In this document: positions 17,011 to 25,385 of the stretch, piece after piece
Position numbering within the stretch: the first letter of the stretch is position 1
How the letters are laid out: every line of letters begins with the position of its first letter
DNA from: Roseovarius sp. EL26
GTDB lineage: Bacteria > Pseudomonadota > Alphaproteobacteria > Rhodobacterales > Rhodobacteraceae
Length of the DNA: 64,000 bases
Direction: 5' to 3'
NCBI RefSeq assembly: GCF_900327775.1
Contig: NZ_OUMZ01000007.1
Span: 419,545-483,544, forward strand
Made by a program: the position numbers and the translations under genes
The notes under the pieces: generated by a model
What the model was told of the DNA's origin: nothing
Seen by the model: only the letters and a program-made list of their open reading frames with translations
Databases searched by the model: none

Positions 17011-17808
17011 ATGACACAAAAAACCCCCGAAGGCGAACGTATCGCAAAGGTAATTGCCCGTGCTGGTTTGGCCAGTCGGCGCGAAGCTGAACGCTTGATC
17101 GAAGCCGGCCTTGTTGTGGTAAACGGCAAGGTCATTGAACGTGCCGCTCTGAATGTAACCTCCAAAGATCAGATCACTGTGGATGGAAAGCCTCTTGCGG
17201 CTGCTGAACCAGCGCGAATGTGGCTGTACAACAAGCCGACGGGCTTGGTGACAACCAATCGCGATGAAAAAGGACGCTCTACTATCTATGATGAGCTACC
17301 CAAAGACATGCCACGTGTGATGAGCGTCGGACGGCTGGATCTTAACTCTGAAGGTCTGCTGCTCTTGACCAATGATGGAGAGCTGAAGCGCAAGCTTGAG
17401 TTGCCCTCGACCGGTTGGCTGCGCAAATACCGGGTTCGGGTGAATGGCCGCCCAACAGAAGAAACGTTTGCCCCTTTGCGCAAAGGATTGACTGTTGACG
17501 GTGAGAACTTTCAGCCAATGAACGTTTCGTTAGATCGTCAACAGGGTGCTAACGCTTGGGTTACTGTTGGCTTGCGCGAAGGTAAAAACCGAGAAATCCG
17601 TCGCGCGATGGAAGCAATCGGTCTGACCGTGAACAGGTTGATCCGTGTGTCTTACGGCCCGTTTCAGCTGGCACAGTTGAAATCTGGTGCGGTTGAGGAA
17701 ATCCGCCCGCGCGTTCTGCGTGATCAGCTCGGGATGAAACCCGAAGTTGACGAAGCGGCTAAACCTGCGCCCAAACGCACCCGACGGCCACCTAAACGCA
17801 AGGGTTAG
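17011..17808 (+). CDS. rluB: Ribosomal large-subunit pseudouridine synthase, RluB/RsuA family
   Basis: A 265-residue protein with an N-terminal S4 RNA-binding domain (IAKVIARAGLASRREAERLI, residues 9-28) and an RsuA-type catalytic domain. The catalytic Asp is in GRLDLNSEGLLLLTNDG near residue 110, and EGKNREIRRAME is typical of the family. The C-terminus is a Lys/Arg/Pro-rich tail. It modifies uridine near position 2605 of 23S rRNA in related proteins. The start at 17011 places the S4 domain at the usual position. Its stop overlaps the convergent regulator stop by four bases. Confidence 0.9.
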   Translation: MTQKTPEGERIAKVIARAGLASRREAERLIEAGLVVVNGKVIERAALNVTSKDQITVDGKPLAAAEPARMWLYNKPTGLVTTNRDEKGRSTIYDELPKDMPRVMSVGRLDLNSEGLLLLTNDGELKRKLELPSTGWLRKYRVRVNGRPTEETFAPLRKGLTVDGENFQPMNVSLDRQQGANAWVTVGLREGKNREIRRAMEAIGLTVNRLIRVSYGPFQLAQLKSGAVEEIRPRVLRDQLGMKPEVDEAAKPAPKRTRRPPKRKG

Positions 17809-18803
17809 CTTTTGCGATAGGTGTTTGGTGGCTTGCCGTAGCGTTTTCTGAAACGCGTGGAAAATTGTGACGAGCTGCCGAAGCCGGTGGCAGCGGCAAT
17901 TTCGGCGATGCTCATGCTGGTTTCATTCAACAATGCATGGGCTCGGTTGATTCGCATTTCCAGATAAAACTGCGCCGGCGTAGCGGAAACATAACGTTTG
18001 AAATGGCGCTCTAGCTGCCGACGCGAGATTCCGATCGCAGCGGCGATGTCAGTGATCTCTACTGGGTACTCAATGTGTTGTGACATGAATTCCATCGCCG
18101 ATATTAGGTGCGCATTGCGGCTGCTGAGGGCGTGCGAATAGGCCGATTGCTGTGGCACGCTGCCGGTGGCATTTCGGGTATGAAGCCCCATGTCGGCCAC
18201 AAGTGCTGCCAGATTAGCCCCATGATCGGTTTCAATAATATCAAGCATCATATCTGTAGCAGCACTGCCACCACCGCAGGTCAGCAACCCATTGTCTTTC
18301 TCATAAATTGTGCCGGTCGGGGTCAGATCAAGGAACATCTCCTCAAACGCTGGCTGATTTTCCCAATGCAGGGTGAAACGCCGTCGCTTCAGCAATCCGG
18401 CCTTGGCCAATGCAAAGGCGCCGGTGCAAATACCACCCACCTTAGCCCCGTTTGTAACCTGCCGGCTGATCCAAGTGGTCAACTGCGGTACAAGTGTTTC
18501 CGCTGGTTCAATGCCCGAACAAATAAAGGCGCTGGCATGACGCGAAATATCGATCAGCTCTGAATCTGGCATGATCGTCACACCACAAGAACAGCTGACC
18601 GGCTGCCCGTCGCGTGTCATGATATGCCAGCGGTAGAGTGTGCGATTGGTGATCTGATTGGCAATGCGCAAAGGCTCAACTGCCGAAGTGAACGCCAGCA
18701 GGGTTAGTTTGGGCAGCAGGACAAAGTAATAATCCTTGGGTGGACCATCGTAGTCGACCTGAAAGCTAGCGGCACCGCGCGGAATGAAAGACCTGTTTTC
18801 CAT
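17805..18803 (-). CDS. GlxA-family (DJ-1/PfpI + AraC) transcriptional regulator
   Basis: A 332-residue two-domain regulator. Residues ~25-190 are a DJ-1/PfpI-like amidotransferase fold with the GGICTGAFALAKAGLL elbow containing its Cys, and residues ~230-332 hold two AraC helix-turn-helices (ISRRQLERHFKRY and FSTRFRKRYG). The opening LLPKLTLLAFTSAVEPLRIAN resembles GbdR and CdhR, which sense glycine betaine or carnitine. No catabolic operon lies beside it, so its targets are elsewhere. It is divergent from dtd. Confidence 0.85.
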   Translation of the reverse strand: MENRSFIPRGAASFQVDYDGPPKDYYFVLLPKLTLLAFTSAVEPLRIANQITNRTLYRWHIMTRDGQPVSCSCGVTIMPDSELIDISRHASAFICSGIEPAETLVPQLTTWISRQVTNGAKVGGICTGAFALAKAGLLKRRRFTLHWENQPAFEEMFLDLTPTGTIYEKDNGLLTCGGGSAATDMMLDIIETDHGANLAALVADMGLHTRNATGSVPQQSAYSHALSSRNAHLISAMEFMSQHIEYPVEITDIAAAIGISRRQLERHFKRYVSATPAQFYLEMRINRAHALLNETSMSIAEIAAATGFGSSSQFSTRFRKRYGKPPNTYRKS

Positions 18804-18903
18804 CTGGCTCCCTTAACACCTGTTCGATACATTTACCAAATGCTTCTGCACTGGCGTTTGCGTGCGGGCGCAGGTATCGAATGGTCAACTAAGGGAGGCT
18901 TCA

Positions 18904-19347
18904 ATGCGGGCATTGATACAACGCGTAAGCTACGCAAGCGTGCGGGTTGATGATCGCGTGATTGGGCAATGTGCCAAGGGTGTCTTAATTTTGGTTTGCG
19001 CGATGCAGGGTGACACCGAGGCACAGTCAGAACAACTGGCCGCCAAAATCTCCAAATTGCGGATTTTTCAGGACGAGGCAGGTAAGATGAATCTGTCTGT
19101 ACGTGACATCGATGGCGGTGCATTAGTGGTCAGTCAGTTCACACTTGCGGCTGATACGTCACGCGGCAATCGACCTGGTTTCTCAGGGGCGGCGCCACCA
19201 GAGGAGGCGAAACGCCTGTACGAATACTTTTCTGATCAGCTGGCTGGGCAGGGGGTCACTGTGGAACGTGGGCAATTCGGGGCTGACATGAAGGTTGAGC
19301 TGCTGAATGATGGGCCTGTTACGATCTGGATTGATACAAATACATAG
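18904..19347 (+). CDS. dtd: D-aminoacyl-tRNA deacylase
   Basis: A 147-residue homochirality-proofreading enzyme that hydrolyses D-Tyr-tRNA and other D-aminoacyl-tRNAs. The [20 protein letters not shown] segment (residues 78-97) carries the SQFTL motif, and the Gly-cisPro loop appears as [10 protein letters not shown] near the C-terminus. GGGAGG precedes ATG 18904 at ideal spacing, and [12 protein letters not shown] is the normal beginning. It is followed 26 bases later by a DUF2244 gene. Confidence 0.96.
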   Translation: MRALIQRVSYASVRVDDRVIGQCAKGVLILVCAMQGDTEAQSEQLAAKISKLRIFQDEAGKMNLSVRDIDGGALVVSQFTLAADTSRGNRPGFSGAAPPEEAKRLYEYFSDQLAGQGVTVERGQFGADMKVELLNDGPVTIWIDTNT

Positions 19348-19373
19348 CCAACGTTTCTAAGAGGCACTCAAAA

Positions 19374-19877
19374 ATGCCATATCAATGGGTTGATACTGCG
19401 CAAAAAACAGACCGCCAATTGATTTTGCGGCCGCACCGATCTTTACCGCGCCAAGGGTTTTTCTGGTTCATTTTAGTAACCTTCGGGGTCATCACCATCC
19501 CGCTTTATCCATTGTTGGGTACATTTGTGTTATGGGGGTTGCTGCCGTTCTTGCTATTGACGGTCGCAGGGCTGTGGTGGGCGTTAGAGCATAGTTATTT
19601 CACCGGCAAGCTGCGCGAAGAATTGACGATAACACCGGCTGCTGCATATTTGCGCAGAGTGGAGCCGAACGGTACAGTTCTGGAATGGGATAGCAAAACT
19701 TACTGGACCAAAGTCCACTTGCATCCCCAAGGCGGGCCGGTAGACAGTTATCTGACCCTCAAAGGCAATGGTCGAGAGGTCGAGTTAGGGGCGTTTCTAT
19801 CCGAAGACGAACGCAAGGCACTGTATGTTGAAGTCAGTGATGCGCTACGCCTAGTGGTGTCCATGAGGGGGCGGTAA
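19374..19877 (+). CDS. DUF2244 membrane protein
   Basis: A 167-residue protein with two adjacent transmembrane helices (about residues 28-50 and 53-70) and a soluble C-terminal half rich in beta strands (LTITPAAAYLRRVEPNG). This layout matches DUF2244, a family of alphaproteobacterial inner-membrane proteins of unknown function often found near respiratory or DNA-metabolism genes. It follows dtd in the same direction and is convergent to the yqeY homologue three bases away. Confidence 0.75.
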   Translation: MPYQWVDTAQKTDRQLILRPHRSLPRQGFFWFILVTFGVITIPLYPLLGTFVLWGLLPFLLLTVAGLWWALEHSYFTGKLREELTITPAAAYLRRVEPNGTVLEWDSKTYWTKVHLHPQGGPVDSYLTLKGNGREVELGAFLSEDERKALYVEVSDALRLVVSMRGR

Positions 19878-19880
19878 GGG

Positions 19881-20351
19881 TCAGCCCGCTGCGTTGCAGA
19901 GGCGGTTCTTTACCATTGGTCCAACGGCACCAAAATCCATCTGACCAGTGTAGCTGTCTTTAAGTTGGCCAATCACTTTGCCCATATCCCGAATCGAGCT
20001 GGCACCAACATCAGTGATCGCTTTCTCAACGGCGGCTTCGATTTCAGTATCATTCAGCTGACGTGGCAAGAACTCTTCGATGATCTTGATTTCGTCGCGC
20101 TCACGTTCCGCCAGATCAATCCGGCCACCTTCCTCGTATGCGCGCACGCTTTCGTTGCGCTGCTTGGTCATTTTCCCAAGAATCGCAAGGATTTCGGTGT
20201 CATTCACGCCGGTATCATTATCTCCACCACGTCTGGAGATATCTTGATCTTTTATGGCGGCATTGATCAGCCTGAGCGTGGCCAAACGTCCGCTGTCTTT
20301 GTCTCTCATCGCCTGCTTGAGTGCCGCGTTTACTTGCTCTCGCAATTCCAT
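19881..20351 (-). CDS. GatB/YqeY domain protein
   Basis: A 156-residue protein starting MELREQVNAALKQAMRDKD; ATGs 9 and 15 bases upstream are also in frame, but a GGAAAG precedes the chosen one. It consists of the C-terminal tRNA-binding-like domain of GatB as a stand-alone protein, with the LRLINAAIKDQDI helix and the EEFLPRQLNDTEIE linker typical of YqeY. The function is unproven; a link to tRNA-dependent amidation is assumed from the domain. It is divergent from carA. Confidence 0.85.
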   Translation of the reverse strand: MELREQVNAALKQAMRDKDSGRLATLRLINAAIKDQDISRRGGDNDTGVNDTEILAILGKMTKQRNESVRAYEEGGRIDLAERERDEIKIIEEFLPRQLNDTEIEAAVEKAITDVGASSIRDMGKVIGQLKDSYTGQMDFGAVGPMVKNRLCNAAG

Positions 20352-20536
20352 GCTTTCCATCCCCATGGCCAGTCACAAGCTACGGCGTATATCGGAGCGC
20401 TCAACCCAAGGCAACCATCCGAAAGGTGAGGTGACAAATGGCGCAGAATATGGCCTAATATGACCGATCTTCAGGCTTGACCCTAGACTGGGGCAGGCAT
20501 AGGTTCGCGCAAATTTGCGCTCCGGAGAATCCCAAT

Positions 20537-21685
20537 ATGGCTACTGCGTCCACATCCCGCCCGACTGCCTGCCTTGCCTTGGCTGATGGTACGGTTTTTT
20601 ATGGGCATGGCTTCGGCGCTACGGGCGTTGTAACTGCCGAGCTGTGCTTCAACACTGCGATGACAGGATATCAGGAGATCATGACCGACCCGTCATATGC
20701 CGGTCAGGTGGTCACCTTTACTTTTCCTCATATCGGAAATGTTGGCGTGAACCCCGAAGATGATGAAACTGCGGAACCGGTTGCCGCTGGCATGATTGTG
20801 AAATGGGATCCAACCCAGCCCAGCAGCTGGCGCGCGACCGAGCATCTGGCAGATTGGTTGGCTAGTCGCGGCAGGATTGCGGTGGGTGGTGTTGATACGC
20901 GCCGTCTGACGCGTGCTATTCGTCAACAAGGCGCGCCACATGTTGCTATGGCACATGATCCCGAAGGTAACTTCGATGTGAATGCGCTTGTTGCACAGGC
21001 GCGTGGCTTTGTTGGGCTTGAAGGGCTTGATCTGGCCAAGGATGTGACTTGCGCACAGTCTTATCGCTGGGATGAAATGCGCTGGGCTTGGCCTGGCGGT
21101 TTCAAACGTCAGGAGAACCCCAAGCACAAAGTCGTTGCCGTAGATTATGGTGCGAAGCGCAACATCCTACGGTGCCTGGCAAGCGCGGGTTGTGATGTGA
21201 CGGTTCTGCCTGCCACAGCTACCGCCGAAGAAGTTCTGGCGCACAACCCCGATGGGGTCTTCTTGTCGAACGGTCCCGGGGATCCTGCTGCAACTGGTAA
21301 ATATGCTGTTCCGATGATTAAATCGATTCTGGAAAAAGATATTCCGGTCTTTGGGATCTGTCTGGGGCACCAAATGTTGGCGTTGGCGTTGGGCGCAAAG
21401 ACGATCAAAATGAACCACGGACACCACGGGGCGAACCATCCGGTGAAAGATTTGGACACGGGCAAAGTTGAAATTACGTCTATGAACCACGGATTTGCGG
21501 TTGATAGCCAGACCTTGCCCGATGATGTAGTTGAAACACATGTGTCCTTGTTTGATGGTTCTAACTGTGGACTTCGGATGAAAGACCGTCAGGTCTTCTC
21601 CGTCCAGCATCACCCCGAAGCCAGCCCCGGCCCGCAAGATAGTTTCTATCTGTTCGAGCGGTTTGCAGCCTCGATGGCGGGTTAA
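20537..21685 (+). CDS. carA: Carbamoyl-phosphate synthase small subunit
   Basis: A 382-residue glutaminase subunit supplying ammonia to CarB for arginine and pyrimidine synthesis. The N-terminal small domain has ALADGTVFYGHGFGA and GYQEIMTDPSYAGQ. The C-terminal class I amidotransferase has the nucleophile in FGICLGHQML and the His/Glu pair in VQHHPEASPGP. GGAGAA lies eight bases before ATG 20537. CarB is not in this window; carA and carB are often unlinked in this order. Confidence 0.96.
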   Translation: MATASTSRPTACLALADGTVFYGHGFGATGVVTAELCFNTAMTGYQEIMTDPSYAGQVVTFTFPHIGNVGVNPEDDETAEPVAAGMIVKWDPTQPSSWRATEHLADWLASRGRIAVGGVDTRRLTRAIRQQGAPHVAMAHDPEGNFDVNALVAQARGFVGLEGLDLAKDVTCAQSYRWDEMRWAWPGGFKRQENPKHKVVAVDYGAKRNILRCLASAGCDVTVLPATATAEEVLAHNPDGVFLSNGPGDPAATGKYAVPMIKSILEKDIPVFGICLGHQMLALALGAKTIKMNHGHHGANHPVKDLDTGKVEITSMNHGFAVDSQTLPDDVVETHVSLFDGSNCGLRMKDRQVFSVQHHPEASPGPQDSFYLFERFAASMAG

Positions 21686-21764
21686 TCTGCGTTAACTAAG
21701 TCTTCATGTTTCGTTAACCCTAACGCTGCATTCTCCTCCTGTATGGAAGAGGATGAGGTGCAAT

Positions 21765-23693
21765 ATGGGCATTTCGGAACTTCGGCAGCTGAGCCCGGCT
21801 ATCTGGGAGGACAGCGCCCAAAATGTTCAGTTTGAGAAAACTCTGTCAGAATGCGCAGGTCTTTCTGAAAAAGACTTGGCCTTGGCCAAAATTGTCGGAC
21901 GGTATTGTGATGCATCGCTCGATCGTATTTTGATGGCCGAAGGATTTGCAACACAAGAGGACGTGCTACAGGCACATGCGCGACACCTCAGGTCACGCTG
22001 TGTCACATTTCCAGAGCTTGAGACACTTGCATTTCGGAATCTGGAGATCCCGCCACAAAACTTGCTTAAACATGGGATTTGGCCGGTAACCGATCAAGAT
22101 CGGAAGCCTGCAATTGCCTGCGCTGACATAGACGGGTTACAAGCTGTACTTTCTACTAAGGAAGGGGCGGCAAGGCTGTTGCCTGCTACACGAGAGGATG
22201 TGCAGCAAAAGATTGCATCGCAATTTCGCGAGGTGCTGACACAGGCGGCACAAACGCGAGTGGCTTTACAGGAAAGCAGTCGCAGTTGGGCAGATCGACG
22301 GGGCTGGCGAATCCTTGCGGCGGTAGGTTTGATAGGGCTTTTGATCACTGTGGCGTTCGCCGCCCCGACGTTAACCTTTTGTGTTTTTATGTTGTGGGCA
22401 GCGTTTACGCTTTTGGTATCTGCAACACTAAAGGTGTCAGCCTTTGTTGCCAGTCTAGGGGCGCTGAAAACACGCGTAAACCACAATGCAGGCAAGAAAT
22501 TACAGCCGCTTCCAAAGGTTTCGATTCTTGTACCGTTGTTTCGGGAAACTGAAATCGCTCATGCCTTGGTCGCGCGGCTTAGCCAACTGACTTACCCAAA
22601 ATGCATTCTGGATGTCGTGTTGGTGCTGGAGGAAGAGGATGAAACCACGCAGGCCACTCTGGCGGCAATTGATTTACCCCCTTGGATGCGGGCCATTGTG
22701 GTGCCGGATGGCCACCCTCGCACCAAGCCGCGAGCGATGAATTATGCGTTGGATTTTTGCGAAGGGGACATCATTGGCGTGTACGATGCAGAAGATGCGC
22801 CTGATCCGGATCAGATCACTGTAATTGCGCGCAGGTTTCAACAAGCTCCAGAAAAAGTGGCCTGTCTGCAAGGCGTTCTAGATTATTACAACCCACAACA
22901 AAACTGGCTCGCGCGTTGCTTTACCATTGAATATGCAAGCTGGTTTCGCTTGATCCTACCTGGCATGGCCCGGTTGGGGTTTGCTATTCCCCTCGGAGGC
23001 ACAACGCTTTTCTTTCGTCGAACTGCGCTGGAAAAGTTGGGCGCGTGGGATGCGCATAATGTCACCGAAGACGCAGACCTTGGGTTTCGTTTGGCGAGAC
23101 ATGGGTATGAGACGGAAATGATCAATACCGCCACCAGAGAAGAGGCTAACTGCCGCCCTTGGCCCTGGATCAAGCAACGCTCACGTTGGCTCAAGGGGTA
23201 TATGACAACCTACCTGGTGCATATGCGTCGACCTATGTTGCTGTATCGGCAATTGGGTGGGTGGAAATTCTGGGGCTTTCAAGCGCATTTCATCTCGGCA
23301 TTGTCACAATTTCTGCTGGCCCCGTTTTTGTGGTCTTTCTGGTTGGTTATTTTCGGCTTGCCGCATCCGTTGCAGGGCGTGGTCTCGCATTTTACCCTGA
23401 CGTTATTTGCCAGCTTGTTTTTGAGCATTGAACTACTGAACATCACCATCCATGCCGCCAGCGTGTCGCGGCCACCACATCGTCATCTGATGCTTTGGGC
23501 GCCTACCATGCACTTTTACACGCCGCTTGGGGCAATTGCGGCCTATAAGGCGTTGTATGAACTGATTTTCAAACCGTTCTACTGGGATAAAACCACTCAT
23601 GGATTATCTTTGGGACGAGAGGTTTCTGAGGGGTCAGACGACGCTGCTGACCTCTCCCGAATCAAGCTTAAGTCGGGTTACAAAAGCCTTTGA
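21765..23693 (+). CDS. Membrane glycosyltransferase (GT2) with MshEN-like N-terminal domain
   Basis: A 642-residue protein. Residues ~35-165 resemble the type II secretion ATPase N-domain (LDRILMAEGFATQEDVLQAH near 52-71), a fold that binds cyclic di-GMP in MshE. Two transmembrane helices follow at about 183-200 and 203-222. The GT2 domain (250-480) has KPRAMNYAL, the DAED metal motif at 341-344, TEDADLGFRL and the QRSRW motif at 471-475, as in processive beta-glycan synthases. More membrane helices close the protein. NfrB-type phage receptors use the same domains in a different order. It probably makes an exopolysaccharide. The end overlaps the convergent GntR gene by 60 bases. Confidence 0.85.
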   Translation: MGISELRQLSPAIWEDSAQNVQFEKTLSECAGLSEKDLALAKIVGRYCDASLDRILMAEGFATQEDVLQAHARHLRSRCVTFPELETLAFRNLEIPPQNLLKHGIWPVTDQDRKPAIACADIDGLQAVLSTKEGAARLLPATREDVQQKIASQFREVLTQAAQTRVALQESSRSWADRRGWRILAAVGLIGLLITVAFAAPTLTFCVFMLWAAFTLLVSATLKVSAFVASLGALKTRVNHNAGKKLQPLPKVSILVPLFRETEIAHALVARLSQLTYPKCILDVVLVLEEEDETTQATLAAIDLPPWMRAIVVPDGHPRTKPRAMNYALDFCEGDIIGVYDAEDAPDPDQITVIARRFQQAPEKVACLQGVLDYYNPQQNWLARCFTIEYASWFRLILPGMARLGFAIPLGGTTLFFRRTALEKLGAWDAHNVTEDADLGFRLARHGYETEMINTATREEANCRPWPWIKQRSRWLKGYMTTYLVHMRRPMLLYRQLGGWKFWGFQAHFISALSQFLLAPFLWSFWLVIFGLPHPLQGVVSHFTLTLFASLFLSIELLNITIHAASVSRPPHRHLMLWAPTMHFYTPLGAIAAYKALYELIFKPFYWDKTTHGLSLGREVSEGSDDAADLSRIKLKSGYKSL

Positions 23694-24278
23694 AATGTGG
23701 GCTTTCAGTGCTGTCGCTGCAGTATCAGCATCGTGGCTTTCGAGCGCGCTGACAATGGCGTCATGTTCATCCAACGCATCCTTGTCCCTACCTTCGGCAG
23801 CAAGCGATGTGATCGCCATCAAAGCCATCGAGCGATGCACCAGATCCAGCTGCTGCACCAGAAACCGGTTGTGCGAGGCCAGATGTATCTGCTTATGAAA
23901 CCGCCGGTTGGCTTTGGCCATCGCATCAGGGTTTCCCAACAATGCATGATCACCTTCGACCATGTCCCGCAATACTTTGATCTCTTCATCGGTTGCATGG
24001 CGCGCTGCAAGGCGAGCGGCCAAACCTTCCAGCTCGGCTCTCACCACATAAAGCTCTGCCAACTGGTTATGATCCAATGATGCGACGATCAGGCTGCGAC
24101 CATCACGCGTTAACAGTGATTGTGTTTCAAGCCGTTGAAGGGCTTCTCGGATTGGGGTTCGTGACACGCCAAAGCGGTCGGCGAGATCGCTTTCAACCAA
24201 ACGATCACCGGGTTTGTAAATACCCAAGTCGATCGCTTCGAGGATCAGAGCATAGGCATCTTTTGACGGCGTTTTCAT
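23634..24278 (-). CDS. GntR-family regulator (FCD domain)
   Basis: A 214-residue regulator with an N-terminal winged helix (LVESDLADRFGVSRTPIREAL near residues 23-43) and a helical FCD ligand domain containing the metal-binding pattern with Asp and several His (DALDEHDAIVSAL, KAHISKAF). FadR-type members sense small carboxylates. There is no obvious adjacent target except the divergent HAD nucleotidase. Its last 20 codons lie opposite the end of the glycosyltransferase gene. Confidence 0.9.
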   Translation of the reverse strand: MKTPSKDAYALILEAIDLGIYKPGDRLVESDLADRFGVSRTPIREALQRLETQSLLTRDGRSLIVASLDHNQLAELYVVRAELEGLAARLAARHATDEEIKVLRDMVEGDHALLGNPDAMAKANRRFHKQIHLASHNRFLVQQLDLVHRSMALMAITSLAAEGRDKDALDEHDAIVSALESHDADTAATALKAHISKAFVTRLKLDSGEVSSVV

Positions 24279-24396
24279 CTGATATCCATGTCCCTGTGTT
24301 GCTGGATTCTGTCTTGAAGGACACTAGACATGCAAACGGCTTATAATCAAGTCTCTGTGGATTGCGCCATGCGATGTGCTGGAGTAGACAGACGCC

Positions 24397-25044
24397 ATGC
24401 CAAAACAGCATTTCACACATATTGAGACTTGGGTTTTTGATCTCGACAACACGCTGTATTCGCCGCAGGTGCGTCTGTTTGACCAGATTGAGACGCGGAT
24501 GACGCAATATGTGATGGAGCAGCTTCAGGTTCCGCGCGCCGAGGCTGATCGTCTTAGACATCATTATTGGCGCACTCATGGCACGACGCTGGCGGGACTC
24601 ATGCGAGAACATGAGATCGACCCAGCGCCTTATCTGGTGCACGTGCATGACATTTGCTTTGATGAGCTGGAACCTGACCGCGACCTGCGCGCGCGCATTG
24701 ATGCCCTGCCGGGGCGTAAAATCGTGTATACAAACGGCTGCGCGCCCTATGCGGAAAAAGTCATCGATCACAGGGGGTTGAGTGGCGCATTCGATGCGGT
24801 TTATGGCGTCGAAAATGCAGGATTTCTGCCCAAACCCGAGCGGGCAGCGTTTGAAGCAATCTTTACCCAAGATGGCGTTGATCCAGCCCGCGCTGCAATG
24901 TTTGAGGATGATCCGCGTAATCTGGCACAGCCCCATGCCATGGGTATGCGGACGGTTTTGGTTGCAGAGGCCGAAGAAACAGCCGACTATATTCACTACC
25001 ACACGGATGATCTGGCGGCGTTTTTGTCTGCTCTAACCGCCTGA
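24397..25044 (+). CDS. Pyrimidine 5'-nucleotidase-like HAD hydrolase
   Basis: A 215-residue HAD phosphatase. Motif I is FDLDNTLYSP (residues 14-23), motif II is the Thr in VYTNG, motif III the Lys in KPERAAF, and motif IV the acidic pair in FEDDPRNL. The DNTLY start and the small helical cap match the SDT1/pyrimidine 5'-nucleotidase subfamily, which removes phosphate from UMP, CMP or related nucleotides. It precedes a small membrane protein and a UbiH-like monooxygenase on the same strand. Confidence 0.85.
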   Translation: MPKQHFTHIETWVFDLDNTLYSPQVRLFDQIETRMTQYVMEQLQVPRAEADRLRHHYWRTHGTTLAGLMREHEIDPAPYLVHVHDICFDELEPDRDLRARIDALPGRKIVYTNGCAPYAEKVIDHRGLSGAFDAVYGVENAGFLPKPERAAFEAIFTQDGVDPARAAMFEDDPRNLAQPHAMGMRTVLVAEAEETADYIHYHTDDLAAFLSALTA

Positions 25045-25124
25045 CACTCAGCTTAGGACAATTTGGCGCATACCTCTTTGTGGCCTGATTGTTATCTGAA
25101 AGAAACGCATTCGAAAGGGTCAAC

Positions 25125-25373
25125 ATGGAAACGAACTCAACCCAAAATCGCCCGCCGTTGTGGTTGCGGCTGTTTTTCATGGTGCCCATTATCGGCTGGA
25201 TGGCCAAAGATTTGCTATATGGCGACACCGATCACATCTGGTATGCACTGGTTACGGTGATTTCACTGTGGGGGATCGCCATTTTGAAGTTTGGGGTCAT
25301 TGGGCTTTATCTTCCGGCAGTGTGTTTTGTACCGGTGATGTTTGTCATTCTCATTTTGATCTCTCGCGGCTGA
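25125..25373 (+). CDS. Small two-helix membrane protein
   Basis: An 82-residue protein starting METNSTQNRPPLWLRLFFMV, preceded by AAAGGG. After a polar N-terminus there are hydrophobic stretches at about residues 15-27 and 37-80, giving two or three membrane helices. No domain is recognised. Its stop lies only 13 bases before the UbiH-like gene start, suggesting a shared transcript. Confidence 0.7.
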   Translation: METNSTQNRPPLWLRLFFMVPIIGWMAKDLLYGDTDHIWYALVTVISLWGIAILKFGVIGLYLPAVCFVPVMFVILILISRG

Positions 25374-25385
25374 GCAGGGGGCGTG

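Noticed and set aside
16949..17165. A longer 221-residue tadA from an upstream ATG
   Set aside because: The added segment runs antisense through the start of rluB and has no deaminase homology; the ATG at 16949 gives normal length.
24205..25002. A large reading frame antisense to the GntR and nucleotidase region
   Set aside because: It crosses two well-supported genes on the other strand and its product has no recognisable domain.
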